A stretch of 64,000 nucleotides of DNA from Macrostomum hystrix. Its lineage: Eukaryota > Platyhelminthes > Macrostomidae. The notes beneath the pieces are model-generated. The model saw only the letters and a list, made by a program, of their open reading frames with translations, was not told the DNA's origin and ran no database searches. The position numbers and the translations under genes are program-made. Shown in pieces: positions 35,380-45,403 of this stretch. The stretch is taken from contig CATNEN010000038.1 of NCBI GenBank assembly GCA_950097015.1, positions 25,643,001 to 25,707,000 of the forward strand, in the 5' to 3' direction. Numbering within the stretch: the stretch's first letter is position 1; every line of letters starts with the position of its first letter.

Positions 35380-36353
35380 CTTATGCGCTGATTTTATGTA
35401 GTGGTATCGTCGACAAAATCAAAATTAGTACTCTTTAAGTACTTTTAAATACTTTTAAATCAATTTAAAATGCTTTTCCGAACAATCTTTTTCAATATGA
35501 TATTTTGAAAAAGAGTGTTTTAATTTTTCTTAATTCTCTTTTTTTAGTTTTAAGTCTTATAGTTTTTTAATTTATCTCTAAATATAATTTATAGTTTAGT
35601 AGAAAATTATACTATATTATGCCGAGAAAATCGGTTTCCTGCTGATTGAAGCGATTGATATCCCATTCCTTTAACAATGTCGAATCATTGGCTTTCAAGT
35701 CTTGAGTCCAAGGTTTTAAGCCCTGTGCTACAGTTCGCTGGGCCCTACCACCATTTGTTTTTGGAGAGGAATATTGATCTTAAATATGAAATCTGAAAAT
35801 CTATACTCGAGACTACGGATCGGTTGATTTGCGATGCAGCTTTTTGTATGTCACTAACTCATTTGGCTATTGACAAAGTTTTATCCACAGACTACACAGT
35901 GTATTCTGTGGTTTTATCTATCCAATTTCATTATCTCACAACGATTCAAGACTTGTTCACACTGAAAATCTGTTCACACTGAACTAAAACAATCGCAGTT
36001 GGTCTGCGATTCGGGGTGAAATTTGGGGTAACAGCTTTAGGCAAGGAGATTCACAAATACAAGTTAGTAGTGGGTTTGATGAGCAAATGCTTGGTACTGC
36101 ATTTACTCAAATGCCTGGCAGCTTACTAAATACTAAATACTAAATGACAGTCGTCCAGCCTCTTACAAAATCGCAAATTTCTACCCAAATTTAAGCCATA
36201 CCTATTCTTCAATTTAGGTCTTTATTTATGCCGAGCTCTATTGTTTTAGTTCAAATTTTACCCAGATCTTCTCAAACTAACCATCCCCATTTAACAAGAT
36301 CCTGATGGAACGTTCTAAAACAATATAAAAATTCCTCCTAATGTATTTTTTAG
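35380..36353. other. Intergenic AT-rich; 3' flank of LamG copy 3
   Basis: Up to about 36000 it is a reverse-complement relative of 15200-15560. A 'cagtgtattctgtgg' stretch near 35898 recurs at 43082. No exon of the glycosyltransferase that follows was recognised here. Confidence 0.6.
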
Positions 36354-37342
36354 GAATTTTCATCGATATGGACGTTCAGTGCATGTGACCGTTTTTTCCT
36401 AGCCTAGAAGAACTGACGGCATTTGTAGCCCAGGAGAACACGATGATGCTTTCCTTCGAAAGCAGAGCGGCAGCCATAAATAGTGTTATGGGTTCTGTAT
36501 CTGGGCATCCTTTCTTCCTGCGCCTCGTGTTTGAGATGATCGAGGTTGACGACAAAGAAGAAGGCCCACTATCGACCTCTGGTCACTTCATTCTTACCAA
36601 AGCGCTTAGAAACTGGTGGCTAAGTGAATTCACTAGCTGCATTCAAGTGAACCTGCTCAGCCCAGAATTGCTCAAACCAATCGTTCGCAACAATGCGAAT
36701 AACTTTAAAAGGAATTGCAATGAGCTGGGTCAAATTAAGTTCCGACGCTACCCATATAGCAACGGCCAAGGACAACTTGATAACTCAGGACCTGAAACGA
36801 GCCAATTCATAGCGAAAATGGTATGAGGCTCGTTTAAAACCATTGTTCTAAGCTTTTACTTCGACGTAATGACAATTTTAAAAGTCGGTTGCTTAACACT
36901 TTCTGCATAGTCTATGGTATTTTGTATTCATAGAGAATGCGTAAATTTATGAATGAATTTAGATATAACAATTTAAACAAAAACACGCTAATAAGACAAA
37001 GTTATGTGATGCTCATGGGAAGAGTAATAGTCCATCCAAGTTTTGCAGGTAGTCACTTCGTAAAGTTGAACGTGAACTTGTCGAATTTGCAATTTTCGGA
37101 TAGCTTGGATACTTGCGCTTGGGTGCTTCGAACTGCAATATTGAAAAAGCAAAATAAAGTAGCAGAAATACATGGATTCAGAAATACCTTTCCCAGCGAA
37201 GTTTTAACTTACCCGTTGAAAGGTGAACTTCCTGGCTCGGGGTCATGTCACAGGTTTCTCTGATAAGAACTCGTCTCTTTTTCGGTGGCCGTAGCACTGG
37301 TGGGCTTCTGGAGTTCCACAATTGGCCGTTCTTACGCGGTGC

Positions 37343-37965
37343 TTACCGCAGTCGATGGTTCGAACACAGCACGGTTCGCTCGCTCTTTTGGCCGGTAATG
37401 CACATAATGTCACTCATACTGTGCCCAACTTCATGAAGATCTGCGATACGACTCACGCGAATGCAGTGATTCGTGTATACACGAGACAGATTTAGCTTCT
37501 TGCTAAGACGACTCATCAGACTGTTCATCCAGTTAATTTCGCGAGCCTGCTGCGTAGAGAAGCGCAGATTTCCTGTCTTGCAATCGTTCGGTAGTGACCG
37601 CGGGAACAGCGTGTTCTGATTGCGACCCGACGGAAGCATCGAAATATATCTCTGCACGAGCTCCCGCTGTTTTCCATACAATCTAGCTTGCTGTGATGTG
37701 TCGTCTTTACACCGCGTTGGGTCGGAACTCTGGTTCTTTGTTGGCAGCGAAGGAAGTGCCAAATAGGCTCTTGCCATCAGCATCTACATGTTCAGTCAGA
37801 GTGCTCGAATTCTGCAGAGCCTTTAAATGCTCATGTCCTCGCTCTCCAAAGATGTACAACAGTGTGAAAAGTACCTCCTCTTGAAGCTTCTCGCCGGTAC
37901 TACCATCGAAATAGTCTCGAAGCTTATGCATATCCGCCTCTTCGATTGCTTCAAATTGTTAGGTA
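37343..37965 (-). pseudogene. Crypton-like (DUF3504) tyrosine recombinase, frameshifted
   Basis: The minus strand first reads QFEAIEEADMHKLRDYFDGS, then EVLFTLLYIFGERGHEHLKA, the RG.E..R.L region with the first catalytic Arg equivalent. A frameshift near 37710-37730 follows. The second frame contains QRELVQRYISMLPSGRNQNT, LFPRSL, and VYTNHCIRVSRIADLHEVGH with the H-x-x-R pair, then MCITGQKSERTVL. The usual Tyr a few residues later is replaced (VLCSNHRL), so the nucleophile is not visible. Upstream of 37965 the frame meets a stop and then the MITE. It lies inside the P-type transposon on the opposite strand. Family assignment is solid; activity is unlikely. Confidence 0.75.
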
Positions 37966-38008
37966 GTTCCACCCTAATTATGAGGCCATTATTCAACTCT
38001 GCAACATA

Positions 38009-38710
38009 TAGCTTTTGCCATTCAATCTCAGTGTTTTGTCATTCATACTCAGCCCCCATAGAATTAATCCAGCCAGTTGGCGCGGTTTGGCCCATAAACT
38101 ATCGCTCTGTGCCATTCAATCTCGGGTTTTGTCATTCAAACTCAGGCTTTAATGTGGAGAAGGAATGTGGATAAGGAATGAACAGGTTATTATTCCTCAG
38201 CTCGGCTCATGTAACACAGGACCGAAAAACTGACTTGTTAAACTTGTTAAACATAATGCAGTTCATACACATTACAAGTCAAACACCTCTAGCATCATAG
38301 TGAGGAACATACGGATTTGAGCGGAATTGTTAAAGTCTTGGATCAGAACAATGACTCAGAGAAAAGGAATCTGCATAATGCACCGTGGATGCAGTCGGAT
38401 GCAGGCAATCTCCCAGTTTGCGGCCTTCAGAGTGTCCAGTGCAACGTGGCCCAGGCGCTCCATGTAAGCATATGGCCCATGTAAGTTGGGCCATGTAAGC
38501 AAATGCAATGGAAGAAATTTGTAATTTAGCTGTCTTTTTGGAGGACTGCGCTTGAGAGACCGAGCTTATAAAGCCTGAGTTTGAATGACAAAACCCGAGA
38601 TTGAATGGCACAGAGCGATAGTCATGGGCCAAACCGCGCCAACTGGCTGGATTAATTCTATGGGGGCTGAGTATGAATGACAAAACACTGAGATTGAATG
38701 GCAAAAGCTA
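38009..38710. mobile_element. MITE, 702 bp, with about 145-bp inverted repeats and TA target duplication
   Basis: The left end tagcttttgccattcaatct is mirrored at the right end, and the inverted repeats continue for about 145 bases each. TA flanks both sides (38007-38008 and 38711-38712). Each arm contains two related copies of a 'gccattcaatctc...tttgtcattca.actcag' motif, the IR/DR layout of some Tc1 elements. The arms resemble those of the Tc1/IS630-type element at 45163-46750 (shared cccatagaa and ggcccata blocks). The 400-bp interior encodes nothing recognised. Confidence 0.9.
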
Positions 38711-38836
38711 TACTATTCAATCTACCATGATCTATTGCCCATCCAAAGCTGAGAAGAAATCTGAGCTGAAAATTGAGTTCTTCGCATGCACTTGCAACTG
38801 AGAGAGAGAATTTATTCTTGCTGAAACTAAATATCA

Positions 38837-41306
38837 TGCGGAGAAAATGCAGCGTCATTTTCTGTCGTGCGAACTACAATAGTTTGCAACAATTGTAATC
38901 GTGATCGGAATGTTGCAGTATTTTCTTTTCCTAAAGATGCAACTGAACGAGAGGCTTGGCGACTGTCTCTGCCTAATCAACTGACGGTAAGAATTTCTTC
39001 CTATGTGCTTTGTGAATCAGATTTAGCCTGGCCACATGAATTCATTAACAATTTTGTTGTTGTTTAAGACCGTGACAGACTACATGGGCGTGTGTGCTAA
39101 GCACTGGCCTCAAGATGCACCAATGATAAAAAAGGGAAGAAATGAAAGGCCGCTACATCCACCATCAGTTTTCGACGGAGTTCTAGAGTCCTGCCTCGTT
39201 CAAACACAAGGTTTGTGAAGTTCTACTGCTTTAATTCAAATATTCGAGCGTATTTGCACTCCATCAAATCGGGTCGAAATGAAGCACTAAGATGCGTGCT
39301 GGGATATTGCAGTGCGTGCCAGTCGACAGGCTGAGGGAAGGGGCGTGCTGTTGTCCGAACGATGCCTTTTCCAAGATGAACTAGTAGAATTTCGAGAGCG
39401 TGACACGCTGCCATCGTGGACTGAATTCCAAGCATCCATTCACTGTTCAGACGTAATAAAAGCACACCAGCTTATTGTTACCATTGTTCAAGAGGAGGTG
39501 TTTATCTACTCCTTAAGCGCCAATGCCGAAATGGTTCTGCGAGTTTTCGTTTCACCAAACTATTCCATGCGATGCTTTCGGTTACACTCACCAGTTGCGG
39601 TTCGAGATCTGCTTGGATTTCAACCAACATTAAAGTATTGGTTGCAACTTGAAGCTATCATAAATCGTTGTAAAAACTGTACAGTGGACGTCGAAAGTGA
39701 GGTGAGGGCATTATCTAAGAACCTTTCTATTGCCTTGTCTATTGTCACACAATCATAACAAAACTTCTCGAACAGTGCTCGCAATAATTTTGAAGCCATT
39801 GTTCGGTGGTAAGCCATTTGTTCTAAGGCTGCTACCGATTTTTCTTCTTTCCGCCGACTTTTTGTACCACCAGCTTCGAAAGTGCATTCAACTCGTCAAT
39901 CAACATGGAGGCCTCGTTGTGGCGCTTGTGTGTGACAACCATCCCACAAACAGAAAGTGCTTCTCGATGTTTGCTGCTCAACAGACGAAACCTTGGATCG
40001 GCAAATCTGAATCACAGGATTCTACTTTCTGTTTGCTCCATGATGTTGTGCACCTTTTGAAGTCAATACGGAACAATTGACAGTCTGAGTCTGATGGAAT
40101 GCTAACCGTTCGTTTGCTCGAGTCTGCAACAGTCGTCACGGCTTTGTAGAGCTGTATAAATATGAAGCGTATCACATTGCTAAGCGTACAGGCATTACAT
40201 ACGTAGCGTGTTTCCCAACAAATTTCCAAAAGACTAAAGTCAATTTAGCTCTTCAAGTTTTCTGCGTCAACGTTGCTGCCGCCCTAAAATGCGACGGGAA
40301 GAATGGAACAGCTGCATTCATTGACGTTATTTCGAAATTCTGGAAAATCGTGAACTGCAAGAACCCGCATCTTCATGTTAGACTTAAAGCAGTTCTGATT
40401 TATGACCCAGACAGACGGGCTGTCTATTCAGTATTCAGACAGCGCTTTGCGAATCGATTGAGGAGATGCGCAGTGGAAAGGGAAGAACAAGACACCAATC
40501 TCTGACGTCAGAGACGAAGATGTCATTAGCCTACACTATTCATGCAATCATAGAACTATGCGAACGACTGCTCTGCGAATCTGGTGCAACGTACATTCTC
40601 ATAGCGGAGTTGCAAAGTGATCCTCTGGAAGCAGAATTCGGTGTTCATCGCCAAATGAGCGGAGGCAATTACTCTATTTCAGTATAGCAAGTTTTTATCA
40701 GCGCGCGACTCCGACGAATGAAACTCTACACAGCGTTAGAGCTGTATCGATTTGCTGCGAATGACTTTGCTGCGACACGCCCCTTTCAGACGAAGAACTT
40801 TTGACGCTCGATGACCGCCGCTACGTCAAAGCTGAGAGCCTATCAATGGCCGAAAAGGCATATTTTTATTATATTGCAGTGACATGCAGTTCTAAGGCAT
40901 GCATTTGTGTTGAACTTGAATGGAAATAGCGATTGCTGAGGCATAATAATAACTTTTCAGGTTACATAACGTTTAAGGAGAAAATTACCGGTGAAGATCC
41001 TTGAGAAATTTAAACACTCACTCTGTGAATTTACTAAAATGATTTCCCGGGGAAAGTTGAAGCACCCGCCAAAGTGGCTGTTCAATTTTGCTTGCCTCTG
41101 TTTCGGATGCTTCATTTCGCTGCGATCACCGTCATGTGCTTTGCGAGTGCGGATATTGTTTGCTGCTGTTGGCGAGTTTTACTTCCCTGAAGCAGATGTT
41201 CTGTAATGCTGCGTGCGCCTCACCAACTGTTTCTTCAAGGGTTATGTTCAACGAGGAACAAAGAGCACTCCTTCGCCGGATAAAGTGCACGATAGAAAAA
41301 TACTGA
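38837..41306 (+). pseudogene. THAP-domain P-element-type transposase, degraded
   Basis: A THAP zinc finger starts at MRRKCSVIFCRANYNS (38837), with VAVFSFPKDATEREAWRLSL, and after an intron near 38983-39067 continues YMGVCAKHWP and PPSVF. Then come RCLFQDELVEFRERDTLPSW (39360 region); the RNase-H-like core with GGLVVALVCDNHPTNRKCFS and LHDVVHLLKSIRNN (39900-40077); VNLALQVFCVNVAAALK and FIDVISKFWKIVNCKNPHLH (40232-40385); the Glu-bearing QSDPLEAEFGVHRQMSGGNY (40610-40675); and the C-terminal ISRGKLKHPPKWLFNFACLC (41042-41103). This is the whole P/THAP9 order, but stops and frameshifts separate the blocks, so no functional enzyme is made. Confidence 0.9.
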
Positions 41307-41959
41307 AGCTGAGCGAACCTGGAGCAAACACTTCACCATTTATCATAGTCAGCTTTTGTCCCGTTCTGTGACTGTTATTTTCCTCTCTGTTTGTAGTTCA
41401 GATGAAGAAAGAATCGTAAATTTTTCTCGAGTTTCCTTATACATGTGCTGCATGTACAGCTTTCCCATTGTGTATTTTCTCGACGATTACTTTATGTAAT
41501 AAAACTATTCAACATTTAAGAAAACCAACCCTGCACCCGCCTTCCGACTGCCTATCAAAAAGTCAAATATGATACGAGTATACATTGGCAACTGAAAGCA
41601 TGCGCATACGGATGGGCCACAAAACAATGCTTTTAAACGAGCCTCATACCTTCTTCGCCATGAATGGGCTCATTTCCGGTCCTGAGTTACCAAGTTGTCC
41701 TTGGCAACGGCATTGAATGTATGACACACCGGGTATTATTTCAGCCTAGTAAAGTCGGCGGTCATTATTTCAGCCTTTGAGCGGCCATTATTTCAGCCTT
41801 GCGAATGGGGGTATTTGGGGTGTTTTCTGGGTAGCTTGTGCCATAGACTAAGATAATTGAGGTCAAAACTCAAGAAGAAGTGGGGAAGAAAAAAGAGTGA
41901 GAAGCGAGAAAGTGATAGCGGAAGAGCTGCAGAACACTTGAAAAGTTTGAAAGGAGATC

Positions 41960-42240
41960 ATGGCACTTATTAACTGGTCTCATTTGCCTGTGGATTCCCT
42001 GGACGGAGTTACGAGTTGTGAATTATCGTTACTTACGGAGCTGAGTAACAAGGCGCATCAGGACGATGCTGAACTTCAGGAATTCATCAACTTTTTGACC
42101 AACCAGAGCGACGTTGGAGAGCTTCAGGACCTACCAGTCAATGAAGTGACACTTAATTTGGACGCCGCTGAGCTGGAATCTTTGCCTAAGACCACACTGG
42201 AGCAAATGAAGCGCCATGGTGAAGGCTTTGAGGCTTTTTT
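41960..42240 (+). CDS. Candidate first exon of an unidentified protein
   Basis: An ATG at 41960 in a purine-rich context opens an acidic frame (MALINWSHLPVDSLDGVTSC ... FINFLTNQSDVGELQDLPVN) up to KTTLEQMKRHGEGFEAFLWE. Beyond about 42240 the frame runs into low-complexity ATCT-rich DNA and looks non-coding. A GTGAAG donor is possible at about 42218. The T..QMKRHGEGFEAFL stretch faintly recalls the start of DUF3504/Crypton proteins (TK..V..F..WL), but this is not enough to name it. No second exon was identified. Confidence 0.35.
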
Positions 42241-42639
42241 ATGGGAACAAACGCTCTATCTTTTATTTCTAATCTATTTTTCATTTATCTACGAGTATAT
42301 AGATATCTTATCTATTTATCAATATATTCTATCTATCCTATCTATTTGCTACATGTTTGCCGTTCTTTGTGTACTTTGTTGGTTGTCTCTCTATTTGATT
42401 AATAAAACGATCTATGTACCACGTGTGGCAGTGCATAGTAGGATTTTTTACAGTGTCTATGGCCAAGAATGGTGGCAAAGGCTGAAAAATGGACGCGTTG
42501 GGCATGACATTACTTACCAGTGTGTCATACATAAAATAGCTCTGATTGTGCCACTGGCTGTGCGCTTTGGCCCGACTGAGCAAGATGCAATATCTACCAT
42601 GATTTTTCTTTAGAATATCAGGCGAGACGAGAGTCAAAT

Positions 42640-43680
42640 AATTTTAGAAACGAACTCTCAAAAATATTTTTCTTGAAGCCCGAGATCTGGTGCATGTACA
42701 GAGGCTGGGCTTGTGACGACGCGCCATAGACTGCTAATAAAGAATAATGCAGAGACTCTGGCGGTATGCAGTTTTCGAGTCTTGATAGAAAGGAAGCTAA
42801 CTCAAAATGGTCGCTGCAGACATGTTTTACATGCTTATCTACGAAGTTCTATAAGAGTGATTTTCTGAAAAGACAAAACTTCTAGCTGTCGATTGTCTAA
42901 TGGGCTATATGCAAGCCTGCTGCAGAAAGCGCTTTTTGGCTGTTAAAATGGCTTCGATTCTTTTATGATTGGTAAAGGCTTCCCGTGGAAAGCTTTGCAA
43001 CAGTACATGTTGGCATTGAAGTCGAAAAAAGCAGAAAGATTTTTGTCATGAATAGACAGACTCACAGAATACACTGTGTATTCTGTGGACAGACTCAAAC
43101 AATAAAATACTTTTCAAGTCTGTAGTTGAGATAGACGAAATATGAGTAAAAGAGAATGCACGTTCAGAAAAAAAAGGAAATACGAGTACTTACTGGACTC
43201 GAGTAACAGAACGGTTAGCGCTTTTACCTCGCGTACCAAGGTCCCTGAGCTCGATTCCACTGCGAGGCCACATTTATTTGGGGAGCAGGCGCGGTGAGAA
43301 GGCTTGGTGGCTTGTGGTACAATTTAGGCCGATGAGGACTAACATAAAGAATCGTCATTCGTTAAAAAAAGTAATTTGTACATGACTTTAATGACCGCAT
43401 GATTGAGGTGCTGAAGAAAAATCGTGTTAACACCTCGTCAGGACTACTTGAAGCTGTGAACTTTTAGTCAGTATTAACTTTCAACAAGTCTCCGGTGTGT
43501 TAACATGCAGAGTGAACAAGCACGGAGTCTATGACTCCATCAGGTGGATGTTCCTGTTTACCTGTTCGTTGTCTACTAGAATAAAAATATAAGAGAAATT
43601 ATCTCCAGGAAAACGCAACTCACAAAATAGTTATCGCTTTAATTCTGATCTCTAACAATTTTCGCATAGTCGACCAATAA
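42640..43680. other. Intergenic with a SINE and a short palindrome
   Basis: A family-1 SINE with tRNA-like head lies at 43196-43330 (+) (gtaacagaacggttagcgct, then ccctgagctcgattccactg). A near-perfect 25-bp palindrome at about 43071-43095 has the arms cacagaataca and tgtattctgtg. No gene was seen. Confidence 0.65.
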
Positions 43681-43684
43681 AAAC

Positions 43685-44952
43685 TCACTGGACCAAAGCG
43701 AAGAAGTTGCGGATCTCTGTCTCAGACATGGAGCTGTTGCCGATCGCAACGGCTCTCACGGTGCCCTTAAACATTCGGGCCTCGTTGTACCGTTTTCCGA
43801 ATTTGATGCAGTACTGAGATAAAAGGCGAATGTCAATCGAGTTCGACGCGGAGACGGCAACGGATGGTAAGAAAGACTCGCTCAGAAACATTTCCCAAGC
43901 GCTTGCCGTGAAATTCGAGGTGAAGCCGACATTGACCCACTCGGCTGCATTCACAGTCAGGACTGCGGCTTTGGTCATGTAAGACTTTGAGGCCTCGCTA
44001 ATGTGGGATTTGAAAAGCACATAAATCTTTGACACAGAGATGAACTCCCAAATGTGGTGATAGAAAGGTCCAGTAGCGAAGTTGGCGCAGTCCAGAAACT
44101 CAATGAGTGGCTGCACCTGAGGCGTTCTCTTCATCCGCAGCAGCACGGTGACGCCGGAGCCGAACGCGATGTCGCTCTTGTTCAGCGCCAAGTACGAGCT
44201 GCTCCCATCGAACGCGGCGCCGTCCTCCGTCCACTGGACGCCGATCGGATAGAAGCGGTTCGTCTCTTCATCAGCCTGGCACAGCACATTCTCCAATCTG
44301 GTCATGTCGTCTCCGAGCCACACATTTGTGAGCTTCGAGCTGAGCTTGCTCGGATAGCTGATTGGGAATCGGATGAGCACTCGGCAGTCGCTGCTCACAC
44401 CGGAGAGAAGCTGGCGACACACGGACTGGTAGCGGAAGAGATCGCACTGGAGAGAGGCCGCTCTGAACTGGGCAACCAGAATGGCATGTAGAAATGTGCT
44501 GGACGCCAGCATCGAGCAGTGCTGGTAGCTGACTGCAAACAAATTGTGAAAGGCTGCAGCCCCCGGTATGCACTGCACCTGCATGTGAGTCCAGGTGTCT
44601 CCGGACCGGCACATGCAGACAGTCAGCGAGCTCAGCAGCTGCACTGCTATCAGTAGATTTAAAACTGAAAACAAGGATTGTTGTGAGATTTCTATCTGAA
44701 AGCCAGAATATACCTTTTAACAATTTTTTGGACATAAGTGAAGTTTATTTAGTCCATGGCCAGCTCAGTCCTAGAAAAGTGAGTTTGTTTTAGTCAGCAC
44801 TCGGTATACTAATCAGCGCCCTGTAAGCAGAGCTATGTATCCCAAAAACAACTGAGGATTCAGTATCCTTAAGTTGTCCTTGGTGTAACCTTAGCTAGAG
44901 ACGTACTTTTCATAGTCACATCATGTCACTTAGTTGACTCACCGAGTTTCAT
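43685..44952 (-). CDS. LamG-like secreted protein, copy 4, intact
   Basis: Exon 1 is 44943-44952 (ATG AAA CTC G, donor GTGAGT) and exon 2 is 43685-44664 (acceptor gttttcag), 329 residues. Signal-like start, then SGDTWTHMQVQCIPGAAAFH and NLFAVSYQHCSMLASSTFLH. These differ from copies 1-3 (CLTNATPVHSNRAFTEQHC) and match the pseudogene at 10.2 kb. The core from about residue 75 to 190 (SVCRQLLSGVSSDCRVLIRF and onward to TPQVQP) is virtually identical to the other copies. The C-terminal half (IEFLDCANFATGPFYHHIWE ... EIRNFFALVQ) is nearest to copy 1. It is thus a mosaic of two sub-families. Secreted; function unknown. Confidence 0.88.
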
Positions 44953-45271
44953 GATTTTGCACTTTTATAGGTGTTGATCTTGAAGGTAGTTGTCTGCAAC
45001 GCACAAAACTTTTTGATATACTAAACCAGCTGTGCAATCAAGTCGATTTAAACTCGCTGCTAGACTTGTCGTCTATTCATGAATAATCGTTTGCTATTGG
45101 CTGAAAATGGGGTTTATCCTTTGTCTAACGTATACCACTAGTGTACTAGTATAGCATTACTCAACCTATCTCAGCCTACGAGCATCCGAACTCAGCTACC
45201 CATAGAAATCAATGGTGGCAAAGATGGGGGTTGGGCCCATAGACTGTCTCTTCGTGACAATCAAACTCAGC

Positions 45272-45398
45272 AGCACAGATTCTATATTACCTATTATATA
45301 TTCTATTATATATTATATATTATATATTATATTATATTATAGATTATATATTCTATATTCTATATATACAGCAGCACAGATAATATAGAATCTGTGCT
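45272..45398. mobile_element. AT-rich foldback insertion inside a transposon arm
   Basis: The 18-bp ends agcacagattctatatta and taatatagaatctgtgct are perfect inverted repeats around a core of tatatta-type repeats. The insertion interrupts the left inverted repeat of the surrounding Tc1-type element. Confidence 0.75.
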
Positions 45399-45403
45399 CA
45401 TCA

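Larger units (their letters stand above)
36767..41703 (+). mobile_element. P-type (THAP) DNA transposon, 4937 bp, with 8-bp target duplication
   Basis: Terminal inverted repeats of about 80 bp begin CAAGGACAACTT at 36767 and end as the complement at 41703. They share the actcaggacc, gagcc..attcat and ggtatgaggctcgtttaaaa blocks. GCAACGGC flanks both ends exactly (36759-36766 and 41704-41711), the 8-bp duplication typical of P elements. It carries a broken THAP transposase on the plus strand (38837-41306). It also contains a Crypton-like recombinase remnant (-) and a MITE in its left part. Confidence 0.9.
36354..41780 (+). pseudogene. DXD glycosyltransferase (GT32/Och1-like) last exon, split by a P-type transposon
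   Basis: After an acceptor (ttttttag|ga) the frame reads IFIDMDVQCM, a DXD motif of sugar-nucleotide-binding glycosyltransferases. Then comes SLEELTAFVAQENTMMLSFE, followed by INSVMGSVSGHPFFLRLVFE and LSTSGHFILTKAL. The NxxMxSxxGHPFF...TSGxxxLTxAL order fits the Gly_transf_sug family, which acts in the Golgi. The exon runs 36354-36766 and resumes at 41712 after the transposon, ending at the TGA 41778-41780. Without the insertion and one copy of its 8-bp target duplication the frame is continuous. A second lesion is a TGA right after DMDVQCM (36383-36385). Upstream exons were not found. The gene is broken in this haplotype. Confidence 0.6.

Noticed and set aside
38330-38704. 124-residue minus-strand frame inside the MITE
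   Set aside because: Half of it is the inverted repeat itself and the rest has no recognisable transposase motif.
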